In this document: one piece after another, positions 7,771 to 16,020 of the stretch
Position numbering within the stretch: position 1 is the first letter of the stretch
Layout: the number at the start of each line of letters is the position of its first letter
From: UBA6109 sp964506465
GTDB taxonomy: Bacteria > Desulfobacterota > Syntrophia > Syntrophales > UBA6109
NCBI GenBank assembly: GCA_964506465.1
Contig: CAZDLM010000005.1
Location: forward strand, 1 to 64,000
DNA length: 64,000 bases
Direction of reading: 5' to 3'
Position numbers and translations under genes: made by a program
The notes under the pieces: generated by a model
Database searches by the model: none
Seen by the model: the letters and a program-made list of their open reading frames with translations, nothing else
What the model was told of the DNA's origin: nothing

Positions 7771-8841
7771 ATGGATCGCAGAACTTTTCCCGGGTCTTGT
7801 CCGGGGGCCGGAGCGTCGACAGTGCCAAAATCTTTCCATCCGGCAACGGCCGGCAACGGGGGAGCTGCGGGAGTACGGGCGGCAAGAAAAATAGGCGTCT
7901 ACAACGAATGGGGACGACTGAGAGAGGCCGTCGTCGGGATTGTGGATGATACCGTTGAAATGGACTACGTTCCGGCGATGAAATGGCTGCCCCAATGGGA
8001 GGTGGATCTCCTGAAGCAGGCTGCGGGAAAGAAAACGGCCGACTTCGGGCCGGAGATTCTCGTCCGCCTCCGAGAACAAATCGAGGGGCACGTGAAGGCG
8101 CTGCAGGACCACGGCGTCGTCGTTCACCGCACAGGACCCCTAGCGCATCCCGAGGAACAGGGCTTCCTTGCCGAAATCCAGAGAGGAACGATGCTCTTCG
8201 GCGGCGCCGATTTCTTCCGGGTCATCGGAACGAAGGTGATCCTCCTCAACTCGTTCCGTTATCCTTTCCGACGCAAACAGGTTTGGGCGGTGCGTCCCGT
8301 TCTCGAGGAGTTGATCGAGGGCGCGGACGTCGCCTATGCCGCCTCGCCTCCGCCGTCACCCCATTATATGGATGATGACCTCTATCTCGAAAACGGGGAT
8401 ATCATGGTGGACGGCTTGAACGTTTATGTGGGCATGTCGGGAAATGCGTCCAGCCCCCGCGGAGTGGAGTGGCTGAAGCAGTTCCTGGGCCCCGAGTACA
8501 AGATCCACGTCATCCGCCTGGCCCCGGAACGATTCCATTTGGATTGGGTCCTGAGCCTCAACCGCCCCGGACTCCTCACGTACTGCCCGGCGGCGCTTGT
8601 GGACGATCTGCCGAAACCCCTCAGGAGCTGGGACAAGATCGAAGTGGCAACCGACGAGAGTGCCGGGGCCAACAATCTTTCCATCGATCCCCATACGATT
8701 GTCGTTGCGGAACAGTATGGAAGGATCGCCGCTGCCTATCGGAAGCGGGGCATGGAGGTGATCGCGATCCCTCTCGACGCGACCATCGAGTACGGGAGTT
8801 CGGCGCGGTGTCTTACGGCGGTCCTGAACCGCGAACCCTGA
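7771..8841 (+). CDS. amidinotransferase-fold (pentein) enzyme
   Basis: This 356-residue protein belongs to the guanidino-group-modifying (pentein) superfamily and most resembles arginine:glycine or inosamine-phosphate amidinotransferases. Visible features are the start of the fold at RKIGVYNEWGRLREAVVG (about residue 39), DDLYLENGDIMVDGLNVYVG near the middle, the catalytic His in RFHLDWVLSL and the nucleophilic Cys in YGSSARCLTAVL at the C-terminus. The first ~38 residues are low-complexity and lie before the fold, so the true start may be downstream. The amidino acceptor is unknown. Arginine deiminase or dimethylarginine hydrolase activity are alternatives within the fold. A PNPOx-like gene follows 18 bp downstream, probably in the same transcript. 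Confidence 0.75.
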   Translation: MDRRTFPGSCPGAGASTVPKSFHPATAGNGGAAGVRAARKIGVYNEWGRLREAVVGIVDDTVEMDYVPAMKWLPQWEVDLLKQAAGKKTADFGPEILVRLREQIEGHVKALQDHGVVVHRTGPLAHPEEQGFLAEIQRGTMLFGGADFFRVIGTKVILLNSFRYPFRRKQVWAVRPVLEELIEGADVAYAASPPPSPHYMDDDLYLENGDIMVDGLNVYVGMSGNASSPRGVEWLKQFLGPEYKIHVIRLAPERFHLDWVLSLNRPGLLTYCPAALVDDLPKPLRSWDKIEVATDESAGANNLSIDPHTIVVAEQYGRIAAAYRKRGMEVIAIPLDATIEYGSSARCLTAVLNREP

Positions 8842-8859
8842 AGCCTGAGGAGGGCACGG

Positions 8860-9300
8860 ATGACTTTTGAAGACTGCGTCCGCTTTGTCGAGGAGAACCC
8901 CAACGGTTTTCTCGCAACGGCCGAAGGCGAGAAGCCGCATGTGCGGCCCATGACCGTCTGGCTCGCAGACGGAAGCGGGATCTATCTGTACACCTCGATC
9001 GTGAAGCCGCTTGCCTCTCAGCTCCTGGCCAATCCCAACGTGGAAATCGCCTTCCACCATCCGGGCACAAACCGGGACCGGGACATCGGCACGATCCTGC
9101 GCATTGCGGGCAGGGTCGAACTCGTAAAGGACATGGGAATCCGCAGGAAGCTGTACGAGAAATTTCCATGGCTGAAAGAGATCGGAACGGGGACTCCCGA
9201 CTCTCCGACCATCGTTGTCTTCAGGATCCCCGCCGGATTCTTCAATTTCTGGACGTGGGAGAACAATGTCGCTCCCGGGCCGTGGGTCGCATTTCCATAG
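8860..9300 (+). CDS. pyridoxamine 5'-phosphate oxidase-like flavin-binding protein
   Basis: This 146-residue protein has the split-barrel PNPOx-like fold that binds FMN, FAD, F420 or heme. The N-terminal GFLATAEGEKPHVRPMTVW is the typical first strands of such small proteins, and KPLASQLLANPNVEIAF is the conserved helix-strand after the flavin site. It lacks the extra PLP-binding C-terminus of true PdxH, so a general oxidoreductase or storage role is more likely than vitamin B6 synthesis. GAGGAGGG precedes the ATG. It lies 18 bp after the amidinotransferase gene. No specific substrate can be assigned. Confidence 0.7.
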   Translation: MTFEDCVRFVEENPNGFLATAEGEKPHVRPMTVWLADGSGIYLYTSIVKPLASQLLANPNVEIAFHHPGTNRDRDIGTILRIAGRVELVKDMGIRRKLYEKFPWLKEIGTGTPDSPTIVVFRIPAGFFNFWTWENNVAPGPWVAFP

Positions 9301-9355
9301 CCTGCGGGATATCCATCCCGGCCCTTGATACTTTGGCTCTACGGATGATGCGCCT

Positions 9356-9568
9356 ATGGCAAACAGCGATTCCTGCCTGAGAATCCTCGTCTGCATCAAG
9401 CAGGTCCCCGTGGGCATGCGCGGCGCCCTCTGCACCGCTGCGATCAACCGCGATCTCCAGGCCCCGATCTTCCGCATCGCCGATTACGGCGTCGTCGAGG
9501 ACCTGACGACCTTCCTCCCCCTGCTCGTCGAAGCCATCGAAAAAAGAAAGCGGCGTTCCCCCGCGTAG
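9356..9568 (+). pseudogene. in-frame EtfB/EtfA deletion remnant (70 residues)
   Basis: The 70-residue frame begins like the N-terminus of electron transfer flavoprotein beta (RILVCIKQVPV). After about a dozen residues it continues as the C-terminus of the alpha subunit (GMRGALCTAAINRDLQAPIF, then RIADYGVVEDLTTFLPLLVEAI). The second part aligns by eye with the end of the intact EtfA of this window (GISGMMHHVVGM...VIAVNKDEKAAIFETADLAVVGD). The simplest reading is that an etfB-etfA pair lost everything between the start of etfB and the end of etfA, leaving an in-frame fusion. No convincing ribosome site precedes the ATG. It is probably non-functional; a misassembly collapse is possible. A terminator overlaps its end. 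Confidence 0.6.
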
Positions 9569-9586
9569 GGAAACGCCGCCTTTTTT
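9550..9586. terminator. bidirectional intrinsic terminator
   Basis: A hairpin with arms CGGCGTTCCC and GGGAAACGCCG (one bulge) is followed on the plus strand by TTTTTT (9581-9586) and preceded by an A-rich run that gives U-rich RNA on the minus strand. It lies between the etf remnant, whose stop is in the loop, and the 3' end of ilvD on the opposite strand, so it can serve both. Confidence 0.85.
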
Positions 9587-9606
9587 CAGACGCGCTTGGC
9601 GATCTT

Positions 9607-11265
9607 TCAGTCTTCGAAGGTCGCGCCGGTGTTGGCGGACTGGACGAGCCGCGCGTAGCGCTTCAGGTAACCCTTCAGCTCCCGCTTCTGGGGCTTCCAG
9701 GCCGCGAGGCGTTTCTTCAGCTCCGCTTCGGGAATCAGCAAGTTCAGCTTCCGGTTGGGGATGTCGATCTCGATCTCGTCCCCGTCGCGGACGACGCCGA
9801 TCGGCCCGCCCTCGGCGGCCTCCGGCGAGATGTGGCCGATGGCGGCGCCCCGGCTTCCACCGGAGAACCGGCCGTCCGTCAAGAGGGCCACGTCGCGGTC
9901 CCGGCCGATTCCGGCGATGGCCGACGTCGGTCCCAGCATCTCCCGCATGCCCGGTCCGCCCTTCGGACCTTCATAGCGGATGACCACCACGTCCCCCTTC
10001 CGGATCTTGCCGTCGAGGATCGCCCGGATGCCCTTTTCCTCGGAATCGAAGACGCGCGCCGGCCCCTTGTGCTGAAGCATCGCCTCGTCGACGGCGGACT
10101 TCTTCACGACGGCCCCGCCGGGTGCGAGGTTGCCGAAGAGGACCGACAGGCCCCCGGTCGCGTGGTACGGCCTTTCCAGAGGCCGGATCACGTTCGGGTC
10201 GAGGACCTTCTTTCCCTTGATGTTTTTCTTCACGCTCTGGCCGGTGACAGTCAGGACGTTGGTGGCGATCATGTTCTTCCGGGCCAGTTCGGCCATGAGC
10301 GCCGGGATGCCGCCCGCCGCTTCGAGGTCCTGCAGATGGTGGGGGCCGCCGGGCGACATGCTGCACAGATGAGGCGTCCGGTCGCTGATCTTGTTGAAGA
10401 GCTCGAACGGCAGCTTCAGGCCCGCCTCCCTGGCGATGGCCGGGAGGTGGAGCGAGGTGTTGGTGGAACCGCCGAAGGCCATATCCACGGTGATGGCGTT
10501 CTCGAAGGCCTTTTTTGTCAGGATCTGGGAGGGCCGGAGGTTCAGCTTCACCAGGTTCATGATCTGCATCCCGGCTTCCTTCGCCAGGCGGACGCGAGCC
10601 GCATGGACCGCGGGAATCGTCCCGTTGTAGGGAAGCGCCAGGCCCAGCGCCTCGGCAAGACAGTTCATCGAGTTTGCCGTGAACATCCCCGCGCAGGATC
10701 CGGCGCCCGGGCAGGCGCAGCCTTCCAGTTGGCAGAGTTCCTCCGAGGACATCGCACCCGTCTTGACCTTGCCCACGGCCTCGAACACGGTGATGAGGTC
10801 GACCTCGCGGCCGCGGTGCTCGAAGGAAAGCATGGGCCCGCCGCTGATCATGAGCGAGGGGATGTCAAGCCTCGCCATCGCCATCATCATGCCGGGGATG
10901 ATCTTGTCGCAGTTGGGGATCATGACCATCCCGTCGAAGGGATAGGCCATGCCCATCGACTCGACGGAATCGGCGACCAGCTCCCGCGAACTCAGGGAGT
11001 ACTTCATGCCCTCATGGCCCATGACGATGCCGTCGCAGATCCCGATCGTGCTGAATTCCAGCGGCGTGCCTCCGGCCATGCGGATGCCGGCCTTCACGGC
11101 CTCGGCAATCGTGTGCAGGTGGATGTGGCCCGGGATGACCTCGTTGGCCGAATTGGCGATCCCGATCATCGGCCGGTCGATTTCCTTGTCCGTCAGCCCC
11201 AGGGCCTTGAAAAGGGAGCGGTGCGGTGCCCTTTCCAACCCTTTCTTCATCATGTCCGAACGCAT
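9607..11265 (-). CDS. ilvD: dihydroxy-acid dehydratase
   Basis: This 552-residue Fe-S enzyme dehydrates 2,3-dihydroxy-3-methyl acids to 2-keto acids, the penultimate step of valine and isoleucine synthesis, in the cytoplasm. Family motifs are clear: PMIGIANSANEVIPGHIHLH, the cluster cysteine in IPNCDKIIPGMMMA, GCACPGAGSCAGMFTANSMN (second cysteine pair region), AFGGSTNTSLHLPAIA and the C-terminal TDGRFSGGSRGAAIGHISPEA. The length is standard. The ATG at 11265 was chosen because AAGGAG lies 9 bases upstream; an ATG eight codons earlier (11289) has no ribosome site. It is monocistronic and divergent from the auxin-efflux-type carrier. Confidence 0.97.
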   Translation of the reverse strand: MRSDMMKKGLERAPHRSLFKALGLTDKEIDRPMIGIANSANEVIPGHIHLHTIAEAVKAGIRMAGGTPLEFSTIGICDGIVMGHEGMKYSLSSRELVADSVESMGMAYPFDGMVMIPNCDKIIPGMMMAMARLDIPSLMISGGPMLSFEHRGREVDLITVFEAVGKVKTGAMSSEELCQLEGCACPGAGSCAGMFTANSMNCLAEALGLALPYNGTIPAVHAARVRLAKEAGMQIMNLVKLNLRPSQILTKKAFENAITVDMAFGGSTNTSLHLPAIAREAGLKLPFELFNKISDRTPHLCSMSPGGPHHLQDLEAAGGIPALMAELARKNMIATNVLTVTGQSVKKNIKGKKVLDPNVIRPLERPYHATGGLSVLFGNLAPGGAVVKKSAVDEAMLQHKGPARVFDSEEKGIRAILDGKIRKGDVVVIRYEGPKGGPGMREMLGPTSAIAGIGRDRDVALLTDGRFSGGSRGAAIGHISPEAAEGGPIGVVRDGDEIEIDIPNRKLNLLIPEAELKKRLAAWKPQKRELKGYLKRYARLVQSANTGATFED

Positions 11266-11485
11266 GGCGTATTCTCCTTTCCGGATCAAGAGTATTTGGC
11301 GCGGCCCGCGGCGGCTTCAGGAATATCGATGGAATTGCGAACGGTTGCCGGCCGCGCGGCGGTGCCGTGTGGAGAAAATCCATATATGAGCGAACCGCAC
11401 GCGTCAAGCATTATGTATCCGGCGGTTGGCGTATTCCGGCGATTGCGCTTGCAGTCGCCCGGGGAAACCCGTATGCTCCCCGGCC

Positions 11486-12382
11486 ATGGGAGAAGCGCTC
11501 CAAAACGTGTTCGGGATGTTCGTCATCATGATGGCGGCCTATGCCCTCATGAAGCTGGCGCCTTTTCCCGTCGCCGCCGTCAACGACCTCGTCTTTCATT
11601 TCTTTCTCCCCGTCACGGTTTTCCACGCGATCAGCGGCCTTTCGCGCATCCCCCTGGGCGAGTTCCTGCAGCTCGCCGCGGCGGGATTCCTTTCGCTTCT
11701 TGCCGTCTGCCTGCTCGCCGCCGGCATTGCGAAGCTTTGCCGACTGCGGGATGCTTTCCGCAAAACGTTCCTCCTGGGGGCGACGTACGGAAACCACGCC
11801 TTCCTGGGGTTTCCCGTCTGCTATGCCTTCCTGGGGGAGCGGGGGGCGGTTCTGGCGCTGTTCTACCTGGTCGGCGGATACCTCTTTCTCTACGGCGTGG
11901 GCGTCTACATCATGACCGGCCGCGTGTCGCCTTCGGCCTTCTTCAAGAATCCGCTTGTCATCGCAACGGCGGCGGGGCTTCTCTGGGTCGCCCTCGGGGT
12001 TCCGATGCCGGGGATTGCCGCCCATACGCTCTCGCTCATCAACCAGGGCACCTTCCCGCTCTCGATGATCGTCGTCGGCGGCGGCCTCAGTCTCCGTTTC
12101 TTCCTCGATGGCCGCAAGATGACCCATGCAGCCTGCGCCGCGGCGGTCAAGCTCGCCGCCGCGCCGGCCGTGGCATGGGGCGTCGCGCTCGCGCTCGGCC
12201 TGAATAACGATTCGCTGGCTGTCTGCGTCCTGCAGACCGCATCCCCGGCCGCGGTCCTCGTCACGGTTTTTTCCGTCAAATACGAGGCCGACCCCATCTT
12301 CAGCAACGCCATCGTGTCGCTGACGACCCTTGCCAGCATGGGCACGATCCCCGTACTGTTCCTGCTGCTGAGATCCTGGTAG
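11486..12382 (+). CDS. AEC (auxin efflux carrier) family transporter
   Basis: This 298-residue polytopic protein has about 10 hydrophobic helices and the AEC-family pattern: an N-terminal FHFFLPVTVFHAISGLSRIPL, GATYGNHAFLGFPVCYAFLG (the broken-helix region of the first repeat) and QTASPAAVLVTVFSVKYEADP in the second repeat. Bacterial AEC proteins export or exchange carboxylates such as malate, malonate or lactate. The frame is open from 11426, but the hydrophobic protein begins at the ATG at 11486. It stands alone between ilvD and ccdA. Substrate unknown. Confidence 0.8.
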   Translation: MGEALQNVFGMFVIMMAAYALMKLAPFPVAAVNDLVFHFFLPVTVFHAISGLSRIPLGEFLQLAAAGFLSLLAVCLLAAGIAKLCRLRDAFRKTFLLGATYGNHAFLGFPVCYAFLGERGAVLALFYLVGGYLFLYGVGVYIMTGRVSPSAFFKNPLVIATAAGLLWVALGVPMPGIAAHTLSLINQGTFPLSMIVVGGGLSLRFFLDGRKMTHAACAAAVKLAAAPAVAWGVALALGLNNDSLAVCVLQTASPAAVLVTVFSVKYEADPIFSNAIVSLTTLASMGTIPVLFLLLRSW

Positions 12383-12658
12383 ATGACGACGCGAAAATCT
12401 CACCGGCCGGGAAGAACCGTCGCCGGGCGGCGTGGCGATAAGCCCGCGAAATCTCCCTCGCGATGCGGACGATGCCCGCCTCTCCCCATCGGCAGCCCGC
12501 AAGCCGCCCGCGCCGACGGACGATCGAACGCTCTTCTTGACGCCGGTGTTGCCCTTGGGAAAGTAATGTGTATATTATGAACACGATTTGCGCCGGTGGT
12601 GGGAAAACCCCTGATCGATAGGCCGGCGGCCACCTGAAAAATTGGACAGAGTGACGGG
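12383..12658. other. intergenic gap between AEC carrier and ccdA
   Basis: No coding frame with a recognisable product, RNA gene, T-run terminator or repeat is seen in these 276 bases. It presumably holds the promoter of the ccdA cluster, but no clear -35/-10 or sigma-54 pair stands out. Confidence 0.4.
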
Positions 12659-13372
12659 ATGATCGAGACTTTCGCCGACAGCATGGCCGTCTACCTTCAG
12701 AGTTCCCTCGGAATGGCCCTGATTGCGGCCTACCTGGCGGGCGTGCTGATTAGCTTCACTTCCTGCACGTATCCGGTGCTGCCGATGACGATTGCCTACA
12801 TCGGCGCCCACGGCAGTTCCTCGCGGGCATGGGCCTTTCTCCTGTCGCTGGTCTATGTCCTGGGGATGTCGGTGACGTATTCCCTCCTGGGATTGCTGGC
12901 AGCCCTCACCGGCTCCATGTTCGGTCTGGTGCAGACGAATTTCTGGACCCTTTTTGTCGTCGCCAATCTGTGCATCCTGATGGGGCTCTCGATGCTGGGC
13001 GTCTTTGTCCTGCCCGTCCGGACCCCCGCGTTTGTCATGAAAGTCGGCGCCGGCAAGAAGGGCGGGATCGCCGGCGGGTTTCTGGTCGGGGCGATGGCGG
13101 GGATGGTCATGGGCCCCTGCACGGCGCCGGTCCTCGCGGTTCTGCTGGGGTACGTGGCAAGCCGTCAGAGCCCCGTTTTCGGAGCGGCGCTCCTGTTCAT
13201 TTTTTCCTTTGGCATGGGAACGCTCCTCCTTCTCGCCGGGACCTTCGCGGGACTTCTGGCCCGCCTGCCCCGCTCGGGGGAGTGGATGGAAAGGATCAAC
13301 AAGCTCTGCGGCTGGATTCTTCTGGGCATGGGAGAGTATTTCCTGATTCAGGCGGGGAGCATGTGGATATAG
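12659..13372 (+). CDS. ccdA: CcdA/DsbD-type thiol:disulfide membrane electron transporter
   Basis: This 237-residue six-helix inner-membrane protein carries reducing equivalents from cytoplasmic thioredoxin to periplasmic thioredoxin-like partners. The two redox cysteines sit in the conserved places: SFTSCTYPVLPMTIAYIG in the first helix and MGPCTAPVLAVLLGY in the fourth, each followed by the helix-breaking prolines typical of CcdA. It lacks DsbD's periplasmic domains, so it must work with separate proteins, most obviously the TlpA-like thioredoxin encoded 86 bp downstream. Confidence 0.9.
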   Translation: MIETFADSMAVYLQSSLGMALIAAYLAGVLISFTSCTYPVLPMTIAYIGAHGSSSRAWAFLLSLVYVLGMSVTYSLLGLLAALTGSMFGLVQTNFWTLFVVANLCILMGLSMLGVFVLPVRTPAFVMKVGAGKKGGIAGGFLVGAMAGMVMGPCTAPVLAVLLGYVASRQSPVFGAALLFIFSFGMGTLLLLAGTFAGLLARLPRSGEWMERINKLCGWILLGMGEYFLIQAGSMWI

Positions 13373-13458
13373 GCCGGCTGTTAGTAAACGCCTATTTGCT
13401 GTGCCTTGAGATTTTGGATGAAACGATATCCTTGAAAGGATTGAAGAAAGGAAACCTT

Positions 13459-13947
13459 ATGAAAAAAATCTTCGCTCTCGCGGCCGTGGCCGCCTGGGTG
13501 CTTTTGGGAGCCGCTTCCGGCACGCCGGTTTTCGCCCAGAACGTCGATATGGACGCGCCGGGATTTACGCTCCCGGATCTGGCCGGCAAGAAATTTACGC
13601 TTGCCGATCACAAGGGGAAACCCGTTCTCATCATCTTCAGCACCACCTGGTGCCCTTACTGCCGTACGGAGATCCCCAGGTTCAAGGAGATCTATAACAC
13701 CTACACCAAGAAGGGTGTTGTCGTCGTGAATGTCGACAGCCAGGAGCCCCGCGACAAGGTCGCCAAGTTTGCGGAAAAGTACAAGCTCCCCTACCGCGTC
13801 CTGATCGACGAATCGGGCGACGTGGCGGAGTCCTACGGTATCCGCGGCGTTCCTTCGCTGGTGCTGATCGACGGGAAGGGCAAGATCGTCTGCATCCAGT
13901 GCCGTTCCCTCGACGCATCGCTGAAAAGGATTCTCGGCACCCCATGA
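13459..13947 (+). CDS. TlpA/ResA-like periplasmic thioredoxin
   Basis: This 162-residue protein has a signal peptide (residues 1-26, ending TPVFA) and a thioredoxin-like domain of the TlpA/ResA group with the active site TTWCPYCRTE. The cis-proline segment YGIRGVPSLVLIDGKGKI follows. It would receive electrons from the CcdA protein and reduce periplasmic disulfides, for example during cytochrome c maturation. The long upstream open frame (from 12829) is a shadow across ccdA; the ATG at 13459 is preceded by GAAAGGA and starts the signal peptide. An extra pair of cysteines in IVCIQC near the C-terminus is unusual and might be a second redox or metal site. Confidence 0.88.
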   Translation: MKKIFALAAVAAWVLLGAASGTPVFAQNVDMDAPGFTLPDLAGKKFTLADHKGKPVLIIFSTTWCPYCRTEIPRFKEIYNTYTKKGVVVVNVDSQEPRDKVAKFAEKYKLPYRVLIDESGDVAESYGIRGVPSLVLIDGKGKIVCIQCRSLDASLKRILGTP

Positions 13948-13957
13948 GGAGCGCCCC

Positions 13958-14539
13958 TTGAAGACCTTGACGAGTGAGGAAAGCGAGAAGATCATACGGG
14001 CCGAGCTCGAGGAAGGCGAACGTCTGCTCTGGCACGGTCGGCCGGACCCGAAGGCCGCGGCCTTTCATAACGCCCGCATCGTTTTCATCGGCGCGGTGAT
14101 CGCGATCTTCGCCCTCTGGTGGATGCTTGCCGCGGCGGACTACGGCATTCCGGACTTCTCGCAATCGATGAGGATCCGGATCATCGAGTCGGTCGCCTTC
14201 CTGGTCCTGATGGTCGGTCTGGGCCTGTGCTACACCCCCCGGATCGCCTACAAAAGGGCCCTCGGAACCCTGTATGCGCTGACAGAGCGCCGCTGCCTGA
14301 TCATTTCTATGAATGGGAACAAGGTCGTCCAAAGCTACCGGCAGGAAGACATCGGCGAGATCGAATGGATGATCGGCCCGAAGAAGACGGACCACGTTGC
14401 CTTCGCCTCGCCGGAGGCCACGGTCCGGAAAGGCGTCTCGACGATCCGCCGCGCGGGATTCTACAACATCGCCGACGGCAAGGCCGTCGAGCAGATGCTC
14501 CGGGAGGTCTTCCATAAGCCCTACACGGGGGGATCATGA
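13958..14539 (+). CDS. bacterial PH-domain membrane protein
   Basis: This 193-residue protein begins with a soluble segment ending ELEEGERLLWHGRPDP, the usual lead-in of bacterial PH-domain (YdbS/YdbT-like) proteins. Two hydrophobic helices (about 42-62 and 77-97) and a C-terminal beta-rich part (LYALTERRCLIISMNGNKVVQSY and onward) follow. The start is a TTG at 13958 with GAGGA 8 bases upstream, 10 bp after the thioredoxin gene. Its stop overlaps the next start by 4 bases (ATGA). Function unknown; its position between two thioredoxin-fold genes suggests a role tied to thiol redox or cytochrome assembly, but that is inference. Confidence 0.6.
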   Translation: MKTLTSEESEKIIRAELEEGERLLWHGRPDPKAAAFHNARIVFIGAVIAIFALWWMLAAADYGIPDFSQSMRIRIIESVAFLVLMVGLGLCYTPRIAYKRALGTLYALTERRCLIISMNGNKVVQSYRQEDIGEIEWMIGPKKTDHVAFASPEATVRKGVSTIRRAGFYNIADGKAVEQMLREVFHKPYTGGS

Positions 14540-16020
14540 CGGAAGCGGCACCGCGCCCTGACGCGCCGGAATTCCCTGCAGAGCTGGAGTGGCTGAATGT
14601 CGAGCGGCCCCTTTCGCTCGCCGGCCTGCGCGGCAAAATCGTGGTCCTGGATTTCTGGGCCTCCTGCTGCATCAACTGCATGCACGTCCTCTCCGACCTG
14701 AAGCGCCTGGAGGACAAGTACGCCTCGGAACTCGCCGTCATCGGCGTGCATTCGCCCAAATACGCCGCCGAGCGCGAGACCGCGACCGTTCGCCAAACCG
14801 TCCTCCGTCAAGGCATCGGGCACCCCGTGGTCAACGACAGGGATCTTGCAGTCTGGAATCTCTACGGGATCCCGGCCTGGCCGACTCTCGTGCTGATCGA
14901 CCCCCTGGGCAAGGTGGTGGGCGCCCTGTCCGGCGAGGCGATCTTCGAGACGTTCGACCGTCTGATCGGCGAGATCCTGGCGGCGCTGGACCCACAGGGA
15001 CTTGTCGACCGGCGCCCTCTCCCGCTCCGCAGAGAACCCCCGTCCGATTCGTTTCTGCTCTACCCGGGAAAGGTCCTCGCCGACCCGCAGTCGCCGAGAC
15101 TCTTCATCGCCGACTCCGGACATCACCGCATCGTCGTCCATGACCTTTCCGGCAAGACCGCAGGTGAAATCATCGGCGGCGGGGATGCCGGCTTGGAGGA
15201 CGGCCTTTTCGCCGAGGCCCGTTTCCGCAATCCGCAGGGAATGGCCCTCGACGGAAGGTTTCTGTACGTGGCCGACACGGACAACCATGCGATCCGCAGG
15301 GTGGACCTGGAAGGGAAGACCGTCACGACGGCGGCGGGCACGGGACGGCAGGCGAGGATGTTCAACATTTCAGGACCGGGCGGCCGGACGCCCCTGAATT
15401 CTCCGTGGGACCTGGCGGCCCGGGACGGGTTCCTCTTTATCGCCATGGCCGGCGCGCATCAGATCTGGAAGATGGATCTCGCCAAATCCTACGTCTCTCC
15501 GCATGCCGGAGCGGTCGAGGAGGGACGCAGGGACGGGCCCCTTCGGGAGGCCCTGTTCGCCCAGCCTTCGGGCATCGCCGCGGACGGGAAGAAAATCTAT
15601 GTCGCCGACAGCGAGAGCAGTTCGATACGCGGCGTCGACCCCGATCCCGGCGGGACCGTGTCGACGCTGGCGGGCGGAGACCTCTTCGACTTCGGAGACG
15701 CCGACGGAGAGGGTTCCGCCGCGCGTTTCCAGCATCCCCTGGGAATCGCCGAACTGGACGGGGGCCTCTTCATCGCCGACACCTACAACTCCCGGATCCG
15801 CCGCCTGGTGCTTGCGGAAGGAACCGTGACGACGCTCTGCGGAGGGCCGGGGGTGGGCTTCCGCGACGGCGCCGACCCGCTCTTCGACGAGCCCTCAGGC
15901 CTCTCGGCCGTTGCGGGCAAACTCTATATCGCCGACCGGAACAACTCCGCCGTACGCGTCGTCGACCTCAAGACAAATCTCACCACAACCCTGAAGATCG
16001 GGGCGGTCAGCCCGCCTTGA
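14536..16020 (+). CDS. thioredoxin-NHL repeat protein (NHLRC2-like)
   Basis: This 494-residue protein joins an N-terminal thioredoxin-like domain (about 15-150) with a six-bladed NHL beta-propeller (about 165-485). The redox motif is FWASCCINCMHVL, the CCINC form characteristic of NHLRC2-type proteins. The NHL repeats are seen as recurring ADSGHHRIVV, ADTDNHAIRRVD, ADSESSSIRGVD, ADTYNSRIRRL and ADRNNSAVRVVD. No signal peptide is visible, so it is probably cytoplasmic. It overlaps the PH-domain gene by 4 bases and its 3' end overlaps the convergent flavoprotein gene by 14 bases. The molecular role of this family in bacteria is not established. Confidence 0.85.
   Translation: MTEAAPRPDAPEFPAELEWLNVERPLSLAGLRGKIVVLDFWASCCINCMHVLSDLKRLEDKYASELAVIGVHSPKYAAERETATVRQTVLRQGIGHPVVNDRDLAVWNLYGIPAWPTLVLIDPLGKVVGALSGEAIFETFDRLIGEILAALDPQGLVDRRPLPLRREPPSDSFLLYPGKVLADPQSPRLFIADSGHHRIVVHDLSGKTAGEIIGGGDAGLEDGLFAEARFRNPQGMALDGRFLYVADTDNHAIRRVDLEGKTVTTAAGTGRQARMFNISGPGGRTPLNSPWDLAARDGFLFIAMAGAHQIWKMDLAKSYVSPHAGAVEEGRRDGPLREALFAQPSGIAADGKKIYVADSESSSIRGVDPDPGGTVSTLAGGDLFDFGDADGEGSAARFQHPLGIAELDGGLFIADTYNSRIRRLVLAEGTVTTLCGGPGVGFRDGADPLFDEPSGLSAVAGKLYIADRNNSAVRVVDLKTNLTTTLKIGAVSPP

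Noticed and set aside
8100..8842. Arginine deiminase or agmatine deiminase assignment for the pentein gene
   Set aside because: The spacing of the His (RFHLDW) and C-terminal Cys block, and the YNEWGRLREAVVG start, fit amidinotransferases better; deiminase remains an alternative only.
9832..12207. 791-codon plus-strand frame opposite ilvD and across the AEC carrier
   Set aside because: Antisense to ilvD, low-complexity composition, no start signal or motifs.
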